NCBI RefSeq assembly: GCF_003719305.1
Contig: NZ_RARC01000003.1
Coordinates: 62,001 to 126,000 of the forward strand
Origin: Mycolicibacterium stellerae
GTDB lineage: Bacteria > Actinomycetota > Actinomycetes > Mycobacteriales > Mycobacteriaceae
Length of the DNA: 64,000 bases
Direction of reading: 5' to 3'
Part shown: piece after piece, positions 24,803-33,757 of the stretch
How the letters are laid out: the number at the start of each line of letters is the position of its first letter
Numbering within the stretch: the first letter of the stretch is position 1
Made by a program: the position numbers and the translations under genes
The notes under the pieces: model-generated
The model's input: only the letters and a program-made list of their open reading frames with translations
The model's database searches: none
Told to the model about the DNA's origin: nothing

Positions 24803-24820
24803 AGATACCATTCGGTATCT
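24803..24820. promoter_or_regulatory. Palindromic TetR operator candidate
   Basis: AGATACC (24803-24809) and GGTATCT (24814-24820) are perfect 7-bp arms around ATTC. The site is in the 101-nt divergent region between the AveC-like gene and the TetR gene at 24864, about 40 bp in front of the AveC-like start. Geometry and length fit a TetR dimer. Confidence 0.6.
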
Positions 24821-24841
24821 GGGCATCCAATAGGGTTCTAG

Positions 24842-24858
24842 GATTCTGTGGCAGAATC
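24842..24858. promoter_or_regulatory. Second palindrome in front of the TetR gene
   Basis: GATTCTG (24842-24848) and CAGAATC (24852-24858) are perfect 7-bp arms around TGG, ending 5 nt before the TetR ATG. It could be an autoregulatory operator or a hairpin covering the start region of the mRNA. Its sequence differs from the 24803-24820 site, so one protein need not bind both. Confidence 0.45.
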
Positions 24859-24863
24859 ACCGC

Positions 24864-25466
24864 ATGGTCGAGCAATGGACGCGAGAGCGGCGCCTCGAGC
24901 GCACGCGTTCACTGCTGCTGGATGCCGCCGAGGAGGTGTTCGCCGAAAAAGGCTTCACGGCAGCAAGTCTCGATGACATCGCGCGTGCGGCGGGTTACAC
25001 GAAGGGCGCCATCTACAAGCATTTCGCTACCAAGGAGGATTTCTTCCTGGCGGTGAGCGACCGGTACTGGCGGCGCTACTTCGACAATTTCGCCGAAGTG
25101 TTGTCGGCCGCAAACGAAGTGGGGGCACCCGAACTCGACGCCATTGCCCAGCGGTGGCGCCAGCTGAGCATCGACCGCGGAGCCGAGCACGCCGCCCTGG
25201 GCCACGAGTTCACCCTCTACCTGCTCCGCAACCCCGACGCCAGGGAACGGGTGGCCGCGAAGAGATCAGAGGTCGTCGACGAATTGGCGAAGTTCATCGT
25301 CCGAGGCATCGACCGGATGGGCGGGTCGCTGCTCATTCCGCCGTTGACGTTCGCCCAGGTGCTCGTCGCCACCAGCGACTCGGTGGTGTTGGGCAGTCAA
25401 CTCGACGACGTCGACCTGTATCGGCCGATCGTTGAGATGTACGTGTCGGCCATCAAACTGCCGTGA
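24864..25466 (+). CDS. TetR/AcrR-family regulator
   Basis: 200 aa. A standard HTH is at the N-terminus (AAEEVFAEKGFTAASLDDIA then RAAGYTKGAIYKHFATKEDFF), followed by a TetR_C-type helical domain. It diverges from the AveC-like membrane protein and two perfect palindromes lie between the starts, making it the likely repressor of that gene and of itself. It is convergent with the SDR at 25479. Confidence 0.92.
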   Translation: MVEQWTRERRLERTRSLLLDAAEEVFAEKGFTAASLDDIARAAGYTKGAIYKHFATKEDFFLAVSDRYWRRYFDNFAEVLSAANEVGAPELDAIAQRWRQLSIDRGAEHAALGHEFTLYLLRNPDARERVAAKRSEVVDELAKFIVRGIDRMGGSLLIPPLTFAQVLVATSDSVVLGSQLDDVDLYRPIVEMYVSAIKLP

Positions 25467-25478
25467 GTTCCGGACTGA

Positions 25479-26288
25479 CTAACCCGAGGTCCCGGACGCC
25501 GTAGTGGCGATGCCGCCGTCGACGGGGATGATCGCGCCTGTGAGATAGGAACCCGCCCGGCTCGCCAGGAATACCGCGATGCCTGCCATATCGTCGTCGC
25601 GGCCGATACGGCGAAGCGGCGCTGACGCCGCGATCGAGTCGCCGAAGGCATCGAGTGTCGCGGCCATCATCTTCGATCGAAACGGTCCCGGCGCAACGGC
25701 GTTGACCGTGATGTGTTGTGGCCCCAGCTCGCGGGCGAGCACCCGCGTCAGCTGGTGCAGAGCCGCCTTGCTGGCGGCATACGAATAGATCGGCAATCGA
25801 CTGACATGGATGCCGTCGATGCTTCCGACGTTGATGACCCGGGCTGGGTCATCGGCCGTCCCTGCTTGACGCAGAGCCGGCAACAGCGCCTGGACGAGCC
25901 AAAACGGCGACTTCAGGTTGAGGTCGAGCACCTTGTCCCACGCCGAGTCGGGGAAGCTCTCCAATGGCTCGCCCCAGGTCGCGCCGGCATTGTTCACGAG
26001 AATCTGCAGGCCGTCTGTGTCGGCGGTGACCAGGTCGGCGAGCCTGATGCACTCCTCGTGTCGAGAGAGGTCCGCAGGGATCGCCCTGACATCGCCGAAC
26101 TGCGCAAGGTGCTGCTGGGCATCTGCGCAGGCGTCAGCCTTGCGCGAGCTGATCACCACCCGGGCGCCCGCCTGCAGCAACCCCCGCGCCATCATCAAAC
26201 CGATTCCCCTGGTGCCACCGGTGACGAGCGCATCCTTGCCGGTGAGATCGAAAAGCTGCGCGTGAGTGCTGATTTGGTCATCTGTCAT
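25479..26288 (-). CDS. Short-chain dehydrogenase/reductase, RhlG-like
   Basis: 269 aa SDR with LFDLTGKDALVTGGTRGIGL at the N-terminus, NNAGATWGEPLESFPDSAWD, and catalytic YAASKAALHQLTR. The WGEPLE and GPFRSKM segments resemble the RhlG-type 3-oxoacyl reductases. The ATG at 26288 is preferred to the one at 26318 because the family starts near TDDQ...FDLTGK. It diverges from the iron alcohol dehydrogenase across about 190 nt. Confidence 0.87.
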   Translation of the reverse strand: MTDDQISTHAQLFDLTGKDALVTGGTRGIGLMMARGLLQAGARVVISSRKADACADAQQHLAQFGDVRAIPADLSRHEECIRLADLVTADTDGLQILVNNAGATWGEPLESFPDSAWDKVLDLNLKSPFWLVQALLPALRQAGTADDPARVINVGSIDGIHVSRLPIYSYAASKAALHQLTRVLARELGPQHITVNAVAPGPFRSKMMAATLDAFGDSIAASAPLRRIGRDDDMAGIAVFLASRAGSYLTGAIIPVDGGIATTASGTSG

Positions 26289-26480
26289 TCGGCTGCCTGC
26301 CTGTGCATTCGGGATCACCGATAAGTGCTGTGTCTGCGGCGTGCCCTACGCAGAGCCCTCCCAGTCTAGGAGCGGCGTGCCTGCGACCGATCGAATACCC
26401 AGGGACTGGGGGATGCCCGCTTCGGCGTCTGCGGTAACCATGGCCAGTTATAGGCTGATCGGCAGGCAATGGGAGGCTCA

Positions 26481-27788
26481 ATGAGCTGCTGTCACTATCA
26501 GCCCACCGGTGATGGACTGGAAACGGCGTTCACGGTTGATGCATCGAGGATCACCTTCGGTCGAGGCTGCCTCGAAGAGCTCGGCGACCGCGCGTCGGCC
26601 CTCGGCATGACCAGGGTGGCGTTGTTCTCCGATGCCGGGGTGGCCGCGCTCGAGGTGTTCGACACGGCACACCGTTCCCTGCGCGCGGCGGGCATCGACA
26701 TCATTGAATACACCGACGTCCACGTTGAACCCACCGACGAATCGTTCACGCGCGCTGCGGCGTTCGCGTCGGAGGCCGAGCCCGATGGGTATGTGTCCGT
26801 CGGCGGCGGCTCGGTGATCGACACCGCAAAGGCAGCCAATCTGTACGCCACCCACCCCGCTGACTTCCTGTCCTACGTCAATGCTCCGATCGGTGGTGGA
26901 GCGCCGGTGCCGGGCCCGCTGAAACCGCACATCGCCTGCCCGACGACGTCGGGAACCGGTAGTGAGGTGACCGGTATCGCCATCTTCGACCTGCTGTCCA
27001 TGACGGCCAAGACCGGCATCGCTTCCCCCGCGCTACGCCCGACCGAAGCACTCGTCGACCCTGACTGCACAGACACTCTGCCCGCTCAGGTTGTCGCCTG
27101 CTCAGGGCTTGACGTGCTGTCTCACGCGTTGGAATCGTTCACCGCGCGGCCGTTTGTCCGCAGGGGCGCCCCCGATCGGCCCAGCCTTCGACCGATGAGT
27201 CAGGGCGCAAACCCCTGGAGTGACCTGGGAAGTCGCGAAGCCATGCGGTTGCTGGGCAGCTATTTGGAGCGAGCCGTCAGCGACGCCTCGGACCGCGAAG
27301 CGCGCGAGGAGACCATGTGGGCCGCCACCCTCGCCGGCATCGCATTCGGCAATGCGGGCGTACACATCCCGCACGCCATGGCCTACGCGGTGGCCGGGCA
27401 GGTGCGCGGGTTTCATCCCGACGGTTACCCCGGATCGGCACCCTTGGTTCCCCACGGCATGTCGGTGATCCTCAACGCTCCCTCGGTGTTCCGTCTCACC
27501 GCGTCCACCAACCCGCAGCGTCACATCGAGGCGGCTCACCATCTCGGCGCCGACGTCAGCGACGCCGGCCAGCACGAGGCAGGCGCTGTTCTCGCCGAGC
27601 ATCTCGTTGGAATCATGCGCGCGGTCGGCATGCCCAACGGGTTGTCTGCCGTGGGGTACGGGGAAGCTGATTGGGCCAGGCTGGCCGACGGCGCCTGGCC
27701 TCAGCAGCGGCTGCTGCAGAATGCGCCGATCGAGAGCGACAAGGCATCGCTGGCACAATTGTTCGAGGGTGCTGTCCGCTATTGGTGA
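26481..27788 (+). CDS. Hydroxyacid-oxoacid transhydrogenase (iron-containing ADH family)
   Basis: 435 aa group III alcohol dehydrogenase. The N-terminus [20 protein letters not shown] followed by [11 protein letters not shown] is that of hydroxyacid-oxoacid transhydrogenase (ADHFE1 type), which oxidises 4-hydroxybutyrate while reducing 2-oxoglutarate. [15 protein letters not shown] is the cofactor segment, and the metal histidines are in [19 protein letters not shown] and VPHGMSV. The ATG at 26481 has gggagg 6-8 nt upstream, better than the one at 26469. A gamma-hydroxybutyrate or related role is inferred from the family. Confidence 0.87.
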   Translation: MSCCHYQPTGDGLETAFTVDASRITFGRGCLEELGDRASALGMTRVALFSDAGVAALEVFDTAHRSLRAAGIDIIEYTDVHVEPTDESFTRAAAFASEAEPDGYVSVGGGSVIDTAKAANLYATHPADFLSYVNAPIGGGAPVPGPLKPHIACPTTSGTGSEVTGIAIFDLLSMTAKTGIASPALRPTEALVDPDCTDTLPAQVVACSGLDVLSHALESFTARPFVRRGAPDRPSLRPMSQGANPWSDLGSREAMRLLGSYLERAVSDASDREAREETMWAATLAGIAFGNAGVHIPHAMAYAVAGQVRGFHPDGYPGSAPLVPHGMSVILNAPSVFRLTASTNPQRHIEAAHHLGADVSDAGQHEAGAVLAEHLVGIMRAVGMPNGLSAVGYGEADWARLADGAWPQQRLLQNAPIESDKASLAQLFEGAVRYW

Positions 27789-27824
27789 GTTCTCGGTATC
27801 GCCGGTGATCGAGGAGGGGAATTG

Positions 27825-28109
27825 ATGCTTGCCGAACTGGGGCGTAGGGCAGATGCCGCGTTGACGCGAGGCACCGACGCCGCACATGAGGCCGCCCATG
27901 CCACTGTTCTCCACCTGCGCAGAATCGTCGGCGCGGTATCCGTGGCGCTCACCCGCGTCACGAAAGAAACTCGAGACTTGGCCTGGAACTACCAGGATGT
28001 GGCGGCCGACTTACGTCGGCCCAGCGAGGAACGGACGCAGGCAGGCCGGGACGAGCCTCCCCAGGAGAACGTGCGGCCCTCGCTGCGGGTGGTTGGTTCC
28101 GAAGAGTAA
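27825..28109 (+). CDS. Small hypothetical protein
   Basis: 94 aa from the ATG at 27825, with gaggagggg 5-13 nt upstream. It is helical and charged (LAELGRRADAALTRGTDAAH then TKETRDLAWNYQDVAADLRR) with no recognised domain. It follows the transhydrogenase by 36 nt on the same strand and converges on the FHA-ABC gene, separated by only 4 nt. A strong start signal favours a real gene. Confidence 0.55.
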   Translation: MLAELGRRADAALTRGTDAAHEAAHATVLHLRRIVGAVSVALTRVTKETRDLAWNYQDVAADLRRPSEERTQAGRDEPPQENVRPSLRVVGSEE

Positions 28110-28113
28110 ACCC

Positions 28114-30363
28114 CTACGCGTCGGGCTTCCGTCGAAGTCTCCACCGCACGAAACCGGCGAAAAGCAGGGCCAACACCGCAAGCATCGCAATGTCGAACAA
28201 CCACGCCGATGCGCTGTGCTGCCAATGCGAATCCTGAATAACGGCAACAAGATTCGTCAAGTCCACCGTCGAGGCCATGGCCGAGACACCCCACCTCGCG
28301 GGGGTGAAAGCGGCTATCGCCTCGAGTACCGGACGACCCGTTATCGGGACGAAGCTGCCTGCGAACACAAGCTGAGCCACGCACGCGACCGCCAGTAGCG
28401 GGATGTATTGATTGCTGCTGCGGGACACCGCCGATATCGCGAGCCCGAGAACCGCCGCCACCGCGGCCGTCGCCGCCACGTCGACGAACAACTCGAGCAA
28501 GGGACTGCCGAGCACCGCGGCCGTCGACGGCGCGCGTTTTCCGATCCCGGGTGCCGTCACCACGATCACCAGAAGCGCCGACTGGATCACCGCGATGGCG
28601 CCGAACACCATGATCTTGGCCAATAGGTACGCCGACGGTGAGAGGCCCGCCGCCTGCTCGTGACGGAAGATCGCCCGCTCGCCGATCAGGTCGCGAACCG
28701 ACACCGTCAACCCCATCAATATCGCCGCGAAGCTGAGCAGCACGATGAGCTGCCGCGGCTCGAACGGCGCGGATGCGTCTGCCGGCGGTTTGGTGAAGCC
28801 GGCGTGACCGCCCACCGCCAGCGGTAGCAGGCCGACGATGAGCGGCGCCAACACGAGAAAGACGAGATAGCGGCGGTCGGCGAGGACCAGGTGAATCTGG
28901 CGCTGTGCGACCGCCGACACCTGGCGCCAGAAGCTTGTGCGGGATTTCCTTCCCACCGGCAAGGGCTGCACCGGCGCAGGAGCAGGGGCAGCGTCCGGCG
29001 CCGGTCCGTGGCGTTCGTAGTAACGGCGTTGCGCCCCATCCGGATCGGTGACGATGTCGTTGTAGATGTCGGCCCAATCCTTCGAGCCCATCGCCTCGGC
29101 GATGTCGCCCGGTGGCCCGCAGTACGCGGTCTTGCCGCCGGGCGCCAGCAGCAGAACCTGATCGCACATGTCGACGAATCGCAACGAGTGCGTCACCACC
29201 ACGATCACCCGACCGGCATCGGCGAGCCTGCGCAGCATCGTCATCACCTGCCGGTCCAGCGCGGGATCCAGGCCGGTGGTGGGTTCGTCCAGCGCCAGCA
29301 GCGACGGCTCGGTCAGCAACTCCATCGCGACCGATACCCGCTTTCGCTGCCCACCCGAAAGGTTGTCGACGCGTGCGCCGGCGTGCTCGGTCATTTCCAG
29401 CTCTTCGAGAACCCGCGAGATCACCTGTTGCCGTTCGTGTTTGGTGGTGTCGGGTGGCATTCTCAGTTTCGCCGCGATGTCCAGCGCCTGGGCGACGGTG
29501 AGCCCACGGTGCACCACATCGTCCTGTGGCACCATGCCGATTCGGCCGCGGATCGACGCGTACTCGGCGTGCAGGTCGCGCCCGTCGAAGGTCACCGCAC
29601 CGCCCGTCGGCTTCCACACCCCGACGATGACCTTCAGCAGCGTGGACTTGCCCGAGCCGGAGGGGCCGATCACCGCGGTCAGCGCGCCAGGCCGGCAAGT
29701 GAGGGACACCCGATCCAGCAACCGCACCTCGCCGTCATCGAGGGTCAGGGCGACGTCGCGCGCCTCCAGACCGCCTGCCGTCGTGGCAGGCTCGGCCCGG
29801 CGGACGAGATCACCGTCGGTGAAGACGAAGTCGAGGTTGCCGATCGTGACGACGTCGTTCTCCTGAAGCGTCTTGGCCTTGATCCGCTCGCCGTTGACGA
29901 ACGTGCCGTTGACGCTGTTGGCGTCCTGGATCTGCATGCCCGACGGCGTCGCCACCAACCGGGCGTGGTGCCGTGACGCCAGCGCGTCGGAGATACCGAT
30001 GTCGTTGTCGGCGGCACGTCCGATGGTGATCGGCCGTGTCGGCCGCTTCGTCTCCACCGTCGGACGTTCATCGGGGGGCGGACCGAGTTCGAACGTCAGC
30101 CGAGGCCCCTCCGGGTTTCCGAGGTTGACGTCCACGCCATCGCGCACGGGCGCCGTCGTGACCCGCTTGGCCCCGACGAACATGCCGTTGAGGCTCTCGT
30201 TGTCGATCGCGGTCCACTGCCCGTCGATGCACCTCAGGATCACGTGTGCCCGGGAGATCGCCGGGTGCAGGACACGAAGGTCCGCGCGGACGTCGCGTCC
30301 GACGATCACGTCGCGCCCCGGCGGGAACGTGCGCCGGACTTCACCGCAGCTGACGGTGATCAT
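28114..30363 (-). CDS. FHA-domain ABC transporter, Rv1747-like
   Basis: 749 aa half-transporter. Two FHA domains come first (~18-75 with IVGRDVRADLRV.HPAISRAHV, and ~112-170 with ITIGRAADNDIGISDALASR), then the ABC domain (Walker A GPSGSGKST at 233-241, signature LSGGQRKRVSVAME, Walker B LLALDEPT) and an ABC2-type membrane part from ~490 with six helices. In M. tuberculosis Rv1747 exports phosphatidylinositol mannosides and its FHA domains bind phosphothreonines made by PknF. This copy is shorter than Rv1747 (865 aa) and no kinase gene lies beside it. Confidence 0.92.
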   Translation of the reverse strand: MITVSCGEVRRTFPPGRDVIVGRDVRADLRVLHPAISRAHVILRCIDGQWTAIDNESLNGMFVGAKRVTTAPVRDGVDVNLGNPEGPRLTFELGPPPDERPTVETKRPTRPITIGRAADNDIGISDALASRHHARLVATPSGMQIQDANSVNGTFVNGERIKAKTLQENDVVTIGNLDFVFTDGDLVRRAEPATTAGGLEARDVALTLDDGEVRLLDRVSLTCRPGALTAVIGPSGSGKSTLLKVIVGVWKPTGGAVTFDGRDLHAEYASIRGRIGMVPQDDVVHRGLTVAQALDIAAKLRMPPDTTKHERQQVISRVLEELEMTEHAGARVDNLSGGQRKRVSVAMELLTEPSLLALDEPTTGLDPALDRQVMTMLRRLADAGRVIVVVTHSLRFVDMCDQVLLLAPGGKTAYCGPPGDIAEAMGSKDWADIYNDIVTDPDGAQRRYYERHGPAPDAAPAPAPVQPLPVGRKSRTSFWRQVSAVAQRQIHLVLADRRYLVFLVLAPLIVGLLPLAVGGHAGFTKPPADASAPFEPRQLIVLLSFAAILMGLTVSVRDLIGERAIFRHEQAAGLSPSAYLLAKIMVFGAIAVIQSALLVIVVTAPGIGKRAPSTAAVLGSPLLELFVDVAATAAVAAVLGLAISAVSRSSNQYIPLLAVACVAQLVFAGSFVPITGRPVLEAIAAFTPARWGVSAMASTVDLTNLVAVIQDSHWQHSASAWLFDIAMLAVLALLFAGFVRWRLRRKPDA

Positions 30364-30377
30364 CGGCCGGTGCGGCC

Positions 30378-30866
30378 CTAGTCGGCGGTGTGGACGATCA
30401 AGATGTCGATTCGCGCTCTGCGGGCGACCTCGGCGGGCACCGAGCCCAGCAGTCTTCCGGCGACGGAGTCAAGGCCAACGTCGCCGACGACGAGCAGGTC
30501 CGCGTTCACCTCTTGGACGAACTTCACCAGTGCAGGGACCGGCGCACCGCCGATCGCGTGCTCCTCGACGATGTCAGCGCCCGCGGCTCTGGCTTTGTCC
30601 TTGGCCTCTCGAAGGATCCCGTACACGGGCGCATTGCCGTGCAACATGTAGCCCTCGCTGCCAAGGGAGTCCGCGGCGCGGGGATCAGCCACGTGATCGC
30701 GAGACGGTACTCGCGACCACCCGCCCTTCTCGACGGTCTCCACGTGCGCGCTCGCGATGATCAGCTTGGCGTTCTCCCCGACGGCAACCTCCGCCGCGCG
30801 TACCACCGCGCGCATGGACGAATCCGAGCCATCGGTCCCGACTACCACGGTCCGATATCCGTCCAC
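30378..30866 (-). CDS. Universal stress protein
   Basis: 162 aa single UspA domain. It begins YRTVVVGTDGSDSSMRAVVR and ends with the ATP-binding type motif VVGDVGLDSVAGRLLGSVPA followed by IDILIVHT. The GTG at 30866 has gaggaggag upstream. Usp proteins bind ATP and are induced in hypoxia or starvation. It lies 15 nt upstream of the FHA-ABC gene on the same strand and may be transcribed with it. Confidence 0.92.
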   Translation of the reverse strand: MDGYRTVVVGTDGSDSSMRAVVRAAEVAVGENAKLIIASAHVETVEKGGWSRVPSRDHVADPRAADSLGSEGYMLHGNAPVYGILREAKDKARAAGADIVEEHAIGGAPVPALVKFVQEVNADLLVVGDVGLDSVAGRLLGSVPAEVARRARIDILIVHTAD

Positions 30867-30940
30867 GTCGACTCCTCCTCGGTCACGACGACTTATGAGA
30901 CGGTAACGCCGGCTGATCGACTACGGAAGGAATTCGGCCG

Positions 30941-31207
30941 TTACTTGCCGTTGCGCTCGCGGTGCTTACAGCCCGGCCAACAGCACGGCCTGCGCATGCC
31001 CTCCTCCAGTTCCTCCTGGGTCCGGCGGATGCGACGCTCCCGCGTCTTCTCCTGCTTGGCGTCTTCGACCCAACAGATGAACTCGTTGCGCGCCAACGGC
31101 GTGATGTCCTTCCACGCGGCAAGTGCAGGGGAGTTGCCGATCAGTGCTTCTCGCAGGTCTGCCGGCAACGTGTGTACGACGCCGCCGGGCACTCGCTGGC
31201 TGCTCAC
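30941..31207 (-). CDS. YdeI/OmpD-associated family protein (short)
   Basis: 88 aa from a GTG that overlaps the upstream membrane-protein stop (GTGA). The sequence VVHTLPADLREALIGNSPAL then AAWKDITPLARNEFICWVED and KQEKTRERRIRRTQEELEEG is the C-terminal YdeI-type module, usually about 60 residues, attached in other proteins to a DUF1905 domain. It ends in a Cys/His-rich tail (CCWPGCKHRERNGK) that might bind a metal. The function of this module is unknown. Confidence 0.72.
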   Translation of the reverse strand: MSSQRVPGGVVHTLPADLREALIGNSPALAAWKDITPLARNEFICWVEDAKQEKTRERRIRRTQEELEEGMRRPCCWPGCKHRERNGK

Positions 31208-32031
31208 GGGGTCAGGGTAGTCGCAGATCGTTCCTGGGCACCTCGATCGTTGCCCATCGTCGCCGCAAGTCCGCGGAGTCGGTGTTCGCACGCTTCGAGT
31301 ACACCGAGATCCACATCCGCGGCTCCCGGCTTGCCGTTGTGGTACTCGAACGGGTTGTCGATGTCGCGGATCATCGCAATTGCGTAGACCAGCAGGTAAG
31401 TGATCAGCCCGACTACCAACAGCGTGGGTGCGAGCTGTCCGACCGCAGTGATCAGCAGGAGCACCAGGATCATCAATCCGGTGACTTCGGCGATCAGGTA
31501 CCCGGCCGAGACGTACGACGTGCGGCGAATGGTGTCCATCCTGATCACTACCCTGCGAATGTTGGCCTGTTCGCCCTTCAGCCGAGTCGTGAAGCCGGCC
31601 TGAATCTTGGGAGCGAAAACACTGAACAGCGGATTGAGCCGACGAAGGAGTCCGAGTACATCATCGAAACCATCATCGCCCAAAAGCCATTGGCGGATCG
31701 AGGCCCCGATATCTGCCAATAGCGACACGCACTGACAGGCCTCGGGAAGCTTGAGTTCCTCGCCCATTATCAGACATTCGTCGGCGATCGAGTCCAGGCT
31801 GCCCACCGCCTCGCCGGGAAGCCGTTCGGCCTCCTTGAAGTCGGCGGCGGTCCCGCTCAGGATGAATCCGACGATGAAGACTTCGGCGGCGATGACGCCG
31901 GCGAGCAGCGGGCTGAGCTCGAGGTGTTTGAGCGGACTCAGGTCGTACAACCACTTGAGCATGACCATGGCGGCGGCCACCGGGAGCACCTGAAGAAGCA
32001 GCCGGGGGTTGCCACGAAATAGCTTCGTCAT
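31204..32031 (-). CDS. Hypothetical four-helix membrane protein
   Basis: 275 aa. Two hydrophobic helices near the N-terminus (LLLQVLPVAAAMVMLKWLY; LLAGVIAAEVFIVGFILSG), a ~110-residue cytoplasmic-looking helical region, then two more helices (LIAEVTGLMILVLLLITAVG; LLVVGLITYLLVYAIAMIRD). This layout resembles bestrophin/DUF4239-type membrane proteins, but I cannot assign a family. The stop overlaps the GTG of the YdeI-like gene. The 308-nt region upstream holds a strong hairpin. Confidence 0.65.
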   Translation of the reverse strand: MTKLFRGNPRLLLQVLPVAAAMVMLKWLYDLSPLKHLELSPLLAGVIAAEVFIVGFILSGTAADFKEAERLPGEAVGSLDSIADECLIMGEELKLPEACQCVSLLADIGASIRQWLLGDDGFDDVLGLLRRLNPLFSVFAPKIQAGFTTRLKGEQANIRRVVIRMDTIRRTSYVSAGYLIAEVTGLMILVLLLITAVGQLAPTLLVVGLITYLLVYAIAMIRDIDNPFEYHNGKPGAADVDLGVLEACEHRLRGLAATMGNDRGAQERSATTLTP

Positions 32032-32339
32032 GCCAAAAGGGTGCGCCGTGTCGCTTCATTTTGGCGTGGTTTCGCACGCGCGAAGTCTGCCGCCTTGCCG
32101 CGGAATCGAGCTATTTTGGGGCCACAATCGCAATCCGGCCAACCTAATCGCCACGGTCGCCGAGCAGCAGCTACAGGTCGGCCCGCCACTGTGGAGGTGG
32201 CGGGCCGACTACAGCTCGCTGCTGAACTGCAAGAGTCACGGACCATTTGGACTCCGCAAAGCACATTAAGGAGAGACGGGGGGAAGAGAAATCGGGTGTT
32301 TCCCTACATTTTCACCCGTCCGCGCGGCCGAGCCTGTGT
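32032..32339. other. 308-nt intergenic region containing a structured element
   Basis: Between the minus-strand diiron gene (ends 32340) and the minus-strand membrane protein (starts 32031). The short frames look like noise. Its one strong feature is the hairpin at 32165-32224. It should hold the terminator of the TetR-diiron operon and the promoter of the membrane-protein genes. Confidence 0.5.
32165..32224. terminator. Long two-tier hairpin, terminator or structured RNA
   Basis: GTCGGCCCGCCAC (32177-32189) pairs perfectly with GTGGCGGGCCGAC (32197-32209) around a 7-nt loop. Outside it, CAGCAGC (32165-32171) pairs with GCTGCTG (32218-32224) across an internal loop. No T-tract follows, so it would be an I-shaped mycobacterial terminator for the diiron gene, or an RNA structural element in the leader of the 32031 gene. 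Confidence 0.6.
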
Positions 32340-33164
32340 TCAGGGGTGGGCGGCAAGGAACGTTTCGGTCGGTAGACCGGCCGTCAGCTCCTCGACGTCG
32401 AAAGGCCGATCCAGCATGCCGCGAAGCTCATCGCGGTCCGTGAGGAGGCTGATCTCGAAAGTCTGCCGGGCAAACAGCCGTCCGATTCGCGGATAGAGAC
32501 GGCGCATGACCGCCCGCTCCGCGGACGTGCAGCGCGCGGCGCAGTAGCCCACGTGGCCAACTTCGTCTGTGAGGATCTCGCTGTAAAGTCGGTCGATTCG
32601 TGCGGCGACTTCCGGCTCGTCGGCGAACAACTCGACGCCGATGCGGCGGAGCTCGTGAAACATGATGCAGCCCGCCATTTCCGACGCCCCCACGAACATG
32701 AAACTCGTCCGCTCGGGCAGAAAGACCGCAGTCTTGACGAACTGACGCATCACGAAAGGCGGTGGTACCACCTGGAACGGCAGGCCGAAGATGTCCAGCA
32801 CGTAGGCGAGTAGCCGGGTGTGGTAGTGCTCCTCGAGTTCCATGTACACCCGTTCGGGTGGCACGTCGTCGCCGCTGTTGTTGCCATAGGTTTCTCCGAG
32901 TCCCACGCCGAACCGCTCAGCTTGATTGAGTTTCGCGGTGGCCAAAAGGAACAGCATCCGCCGGTCGACACCGGGCTCGGGGCGGCGGCGGCGCAAGTTC
33001 TGAGCGAAGGCGTGCGGGTCGATGCGATGTTTCGAGCGGACGGGATCGGCTTCCAGCCAGCCGAAGAAATCCTCTCGGCTGGCAAGCCGCCGATTCAGCA
33101 GGTCGGCGTCGCCGTCGCGGCGCGCCAAGTAGTCGCGGTAGCCGTCGATTCCCGTTGCGTTCAT
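32340..33164 (-). CDS. Ferritin-like diiron family protein
   Basis: 274 aa, helical. Carboxylate/histidine clusters typical of diiron sites are at MELEEHYHTRLLAYVLDIFG, FVGASEMAGCIMFHELRR and YSEILTDEVGHVGYCAAR, which together give E/H, E/H and E/H ligand sets like AurF-type N-oxygenases. The substrate is unknown. Its ATG overlaps the stop of the TetR gene (33161-33164), so regulator and enzyme form one operon behind a single promoter. Confidence 0.7.
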   Translation of the reverse strand: MNATGIDGYRDYLARRDGDADLLNRRLASREDFFGWLEADPVRSKHRIDPHAFAQNLRRRRPEPGVDRRMLFLLATAKLNQAERFGVGLGETYGNNSGDDVPPERVYMELEEHYHTRLLAYVLDIFGLPFQVVPPPFVMRQFVKTAVFLPERTSFMFVGASEMAGCIMFHELRRIGVELFADEPEVAARIDRLYSEILTDEVGHVGYCAARCTSAERAVMRRLYPRIGRLFARQTFEISLLTDRDELRGMLDRPFDVEELTAGLPTETFLAAHP

Positions 33165-33751
33165 CGTGCCTCCAGTCCTTGACTGATCGTCTTCACATAG
33201 CGGTCCAGTAATCCAGTGCGTGCCTCAGCCGCTGCGGTCGTGAGCAAGGCGAACAGGCCGGTCAGGAAGATCACGCCGAGTTCGCCTGGGTCTGCGTCGT
33301 CGGCCACCTGCCCGTCGGCCTGTGCGGCCGCGATGGCACCGATGACGTACTCGGCGAGCGGATGATGGTGCAGCTCATCGCCGACAGGACGGGTCGGTGA
33401 GAAGTGCAGGCCCAACATATCCCGAAATATCAACGGACCCAACCGCTTCTCGGCATCGAGTACATGTCTGACCAATGCGGCCAGCTGCGCAGGCAAGTCC
33501 TTGGGCGTCGTGGCGGAGTGCTCGAGTTCGGCCACGATCATTGCTTCCTCTGAGCGTTCCAGCTCGATGAGGACATGCTCCTTGGTGGGGAAGTGGAAGT
33601 AGAACGTCCCCCTCGCCACGCCGGTCTGCGCGGCGATCGCACTGACGTCGGCCCCCGCCAGGCCGGAGCGACCGATCGCGGCCACGGCAGCATCGAACAA
33701 TCGCGCTCGCGTCTCGAGTCGCTGCGCCTCGCGGACGCCTGTGGGGGGCAT
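33161..33751 (-). CDS. TetR-family regulator
   Basis: 196 aa. HTH: LFDAAVAAIGRSGLAGADVS then AIAAQTGVARGTFYFHFPTK. The ATG at 33751 is chosen over the GTG at 33769 because a TTGACA/TACGGT promoter places the transcription start at about 33751, giving a leaderless mRNA. A long inverted repeat overlaps that promoter, so it probably represses itself and the co-transcribed diiron gene. Confidence 0.9.
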   Translation of the reverse strand: MPPTGVREAQRLETRARLFDAAVAAIGRSGLAGADVSAIAAQTGVARGTFYFHFPTKEHVLIELERSEEAMIVAELEHSATTPKDLPAQLAALVRHVLDAEKRLGPLIFRDMLGLHFSPTRPVGDELHHHPLAEYVIGAIAAAQADGQVADDADPGELGVIFLTGLFALLTTAAAEARTGLLDRYVKTISQGLEAR

Positions 33752-33757
33752 GACGGC

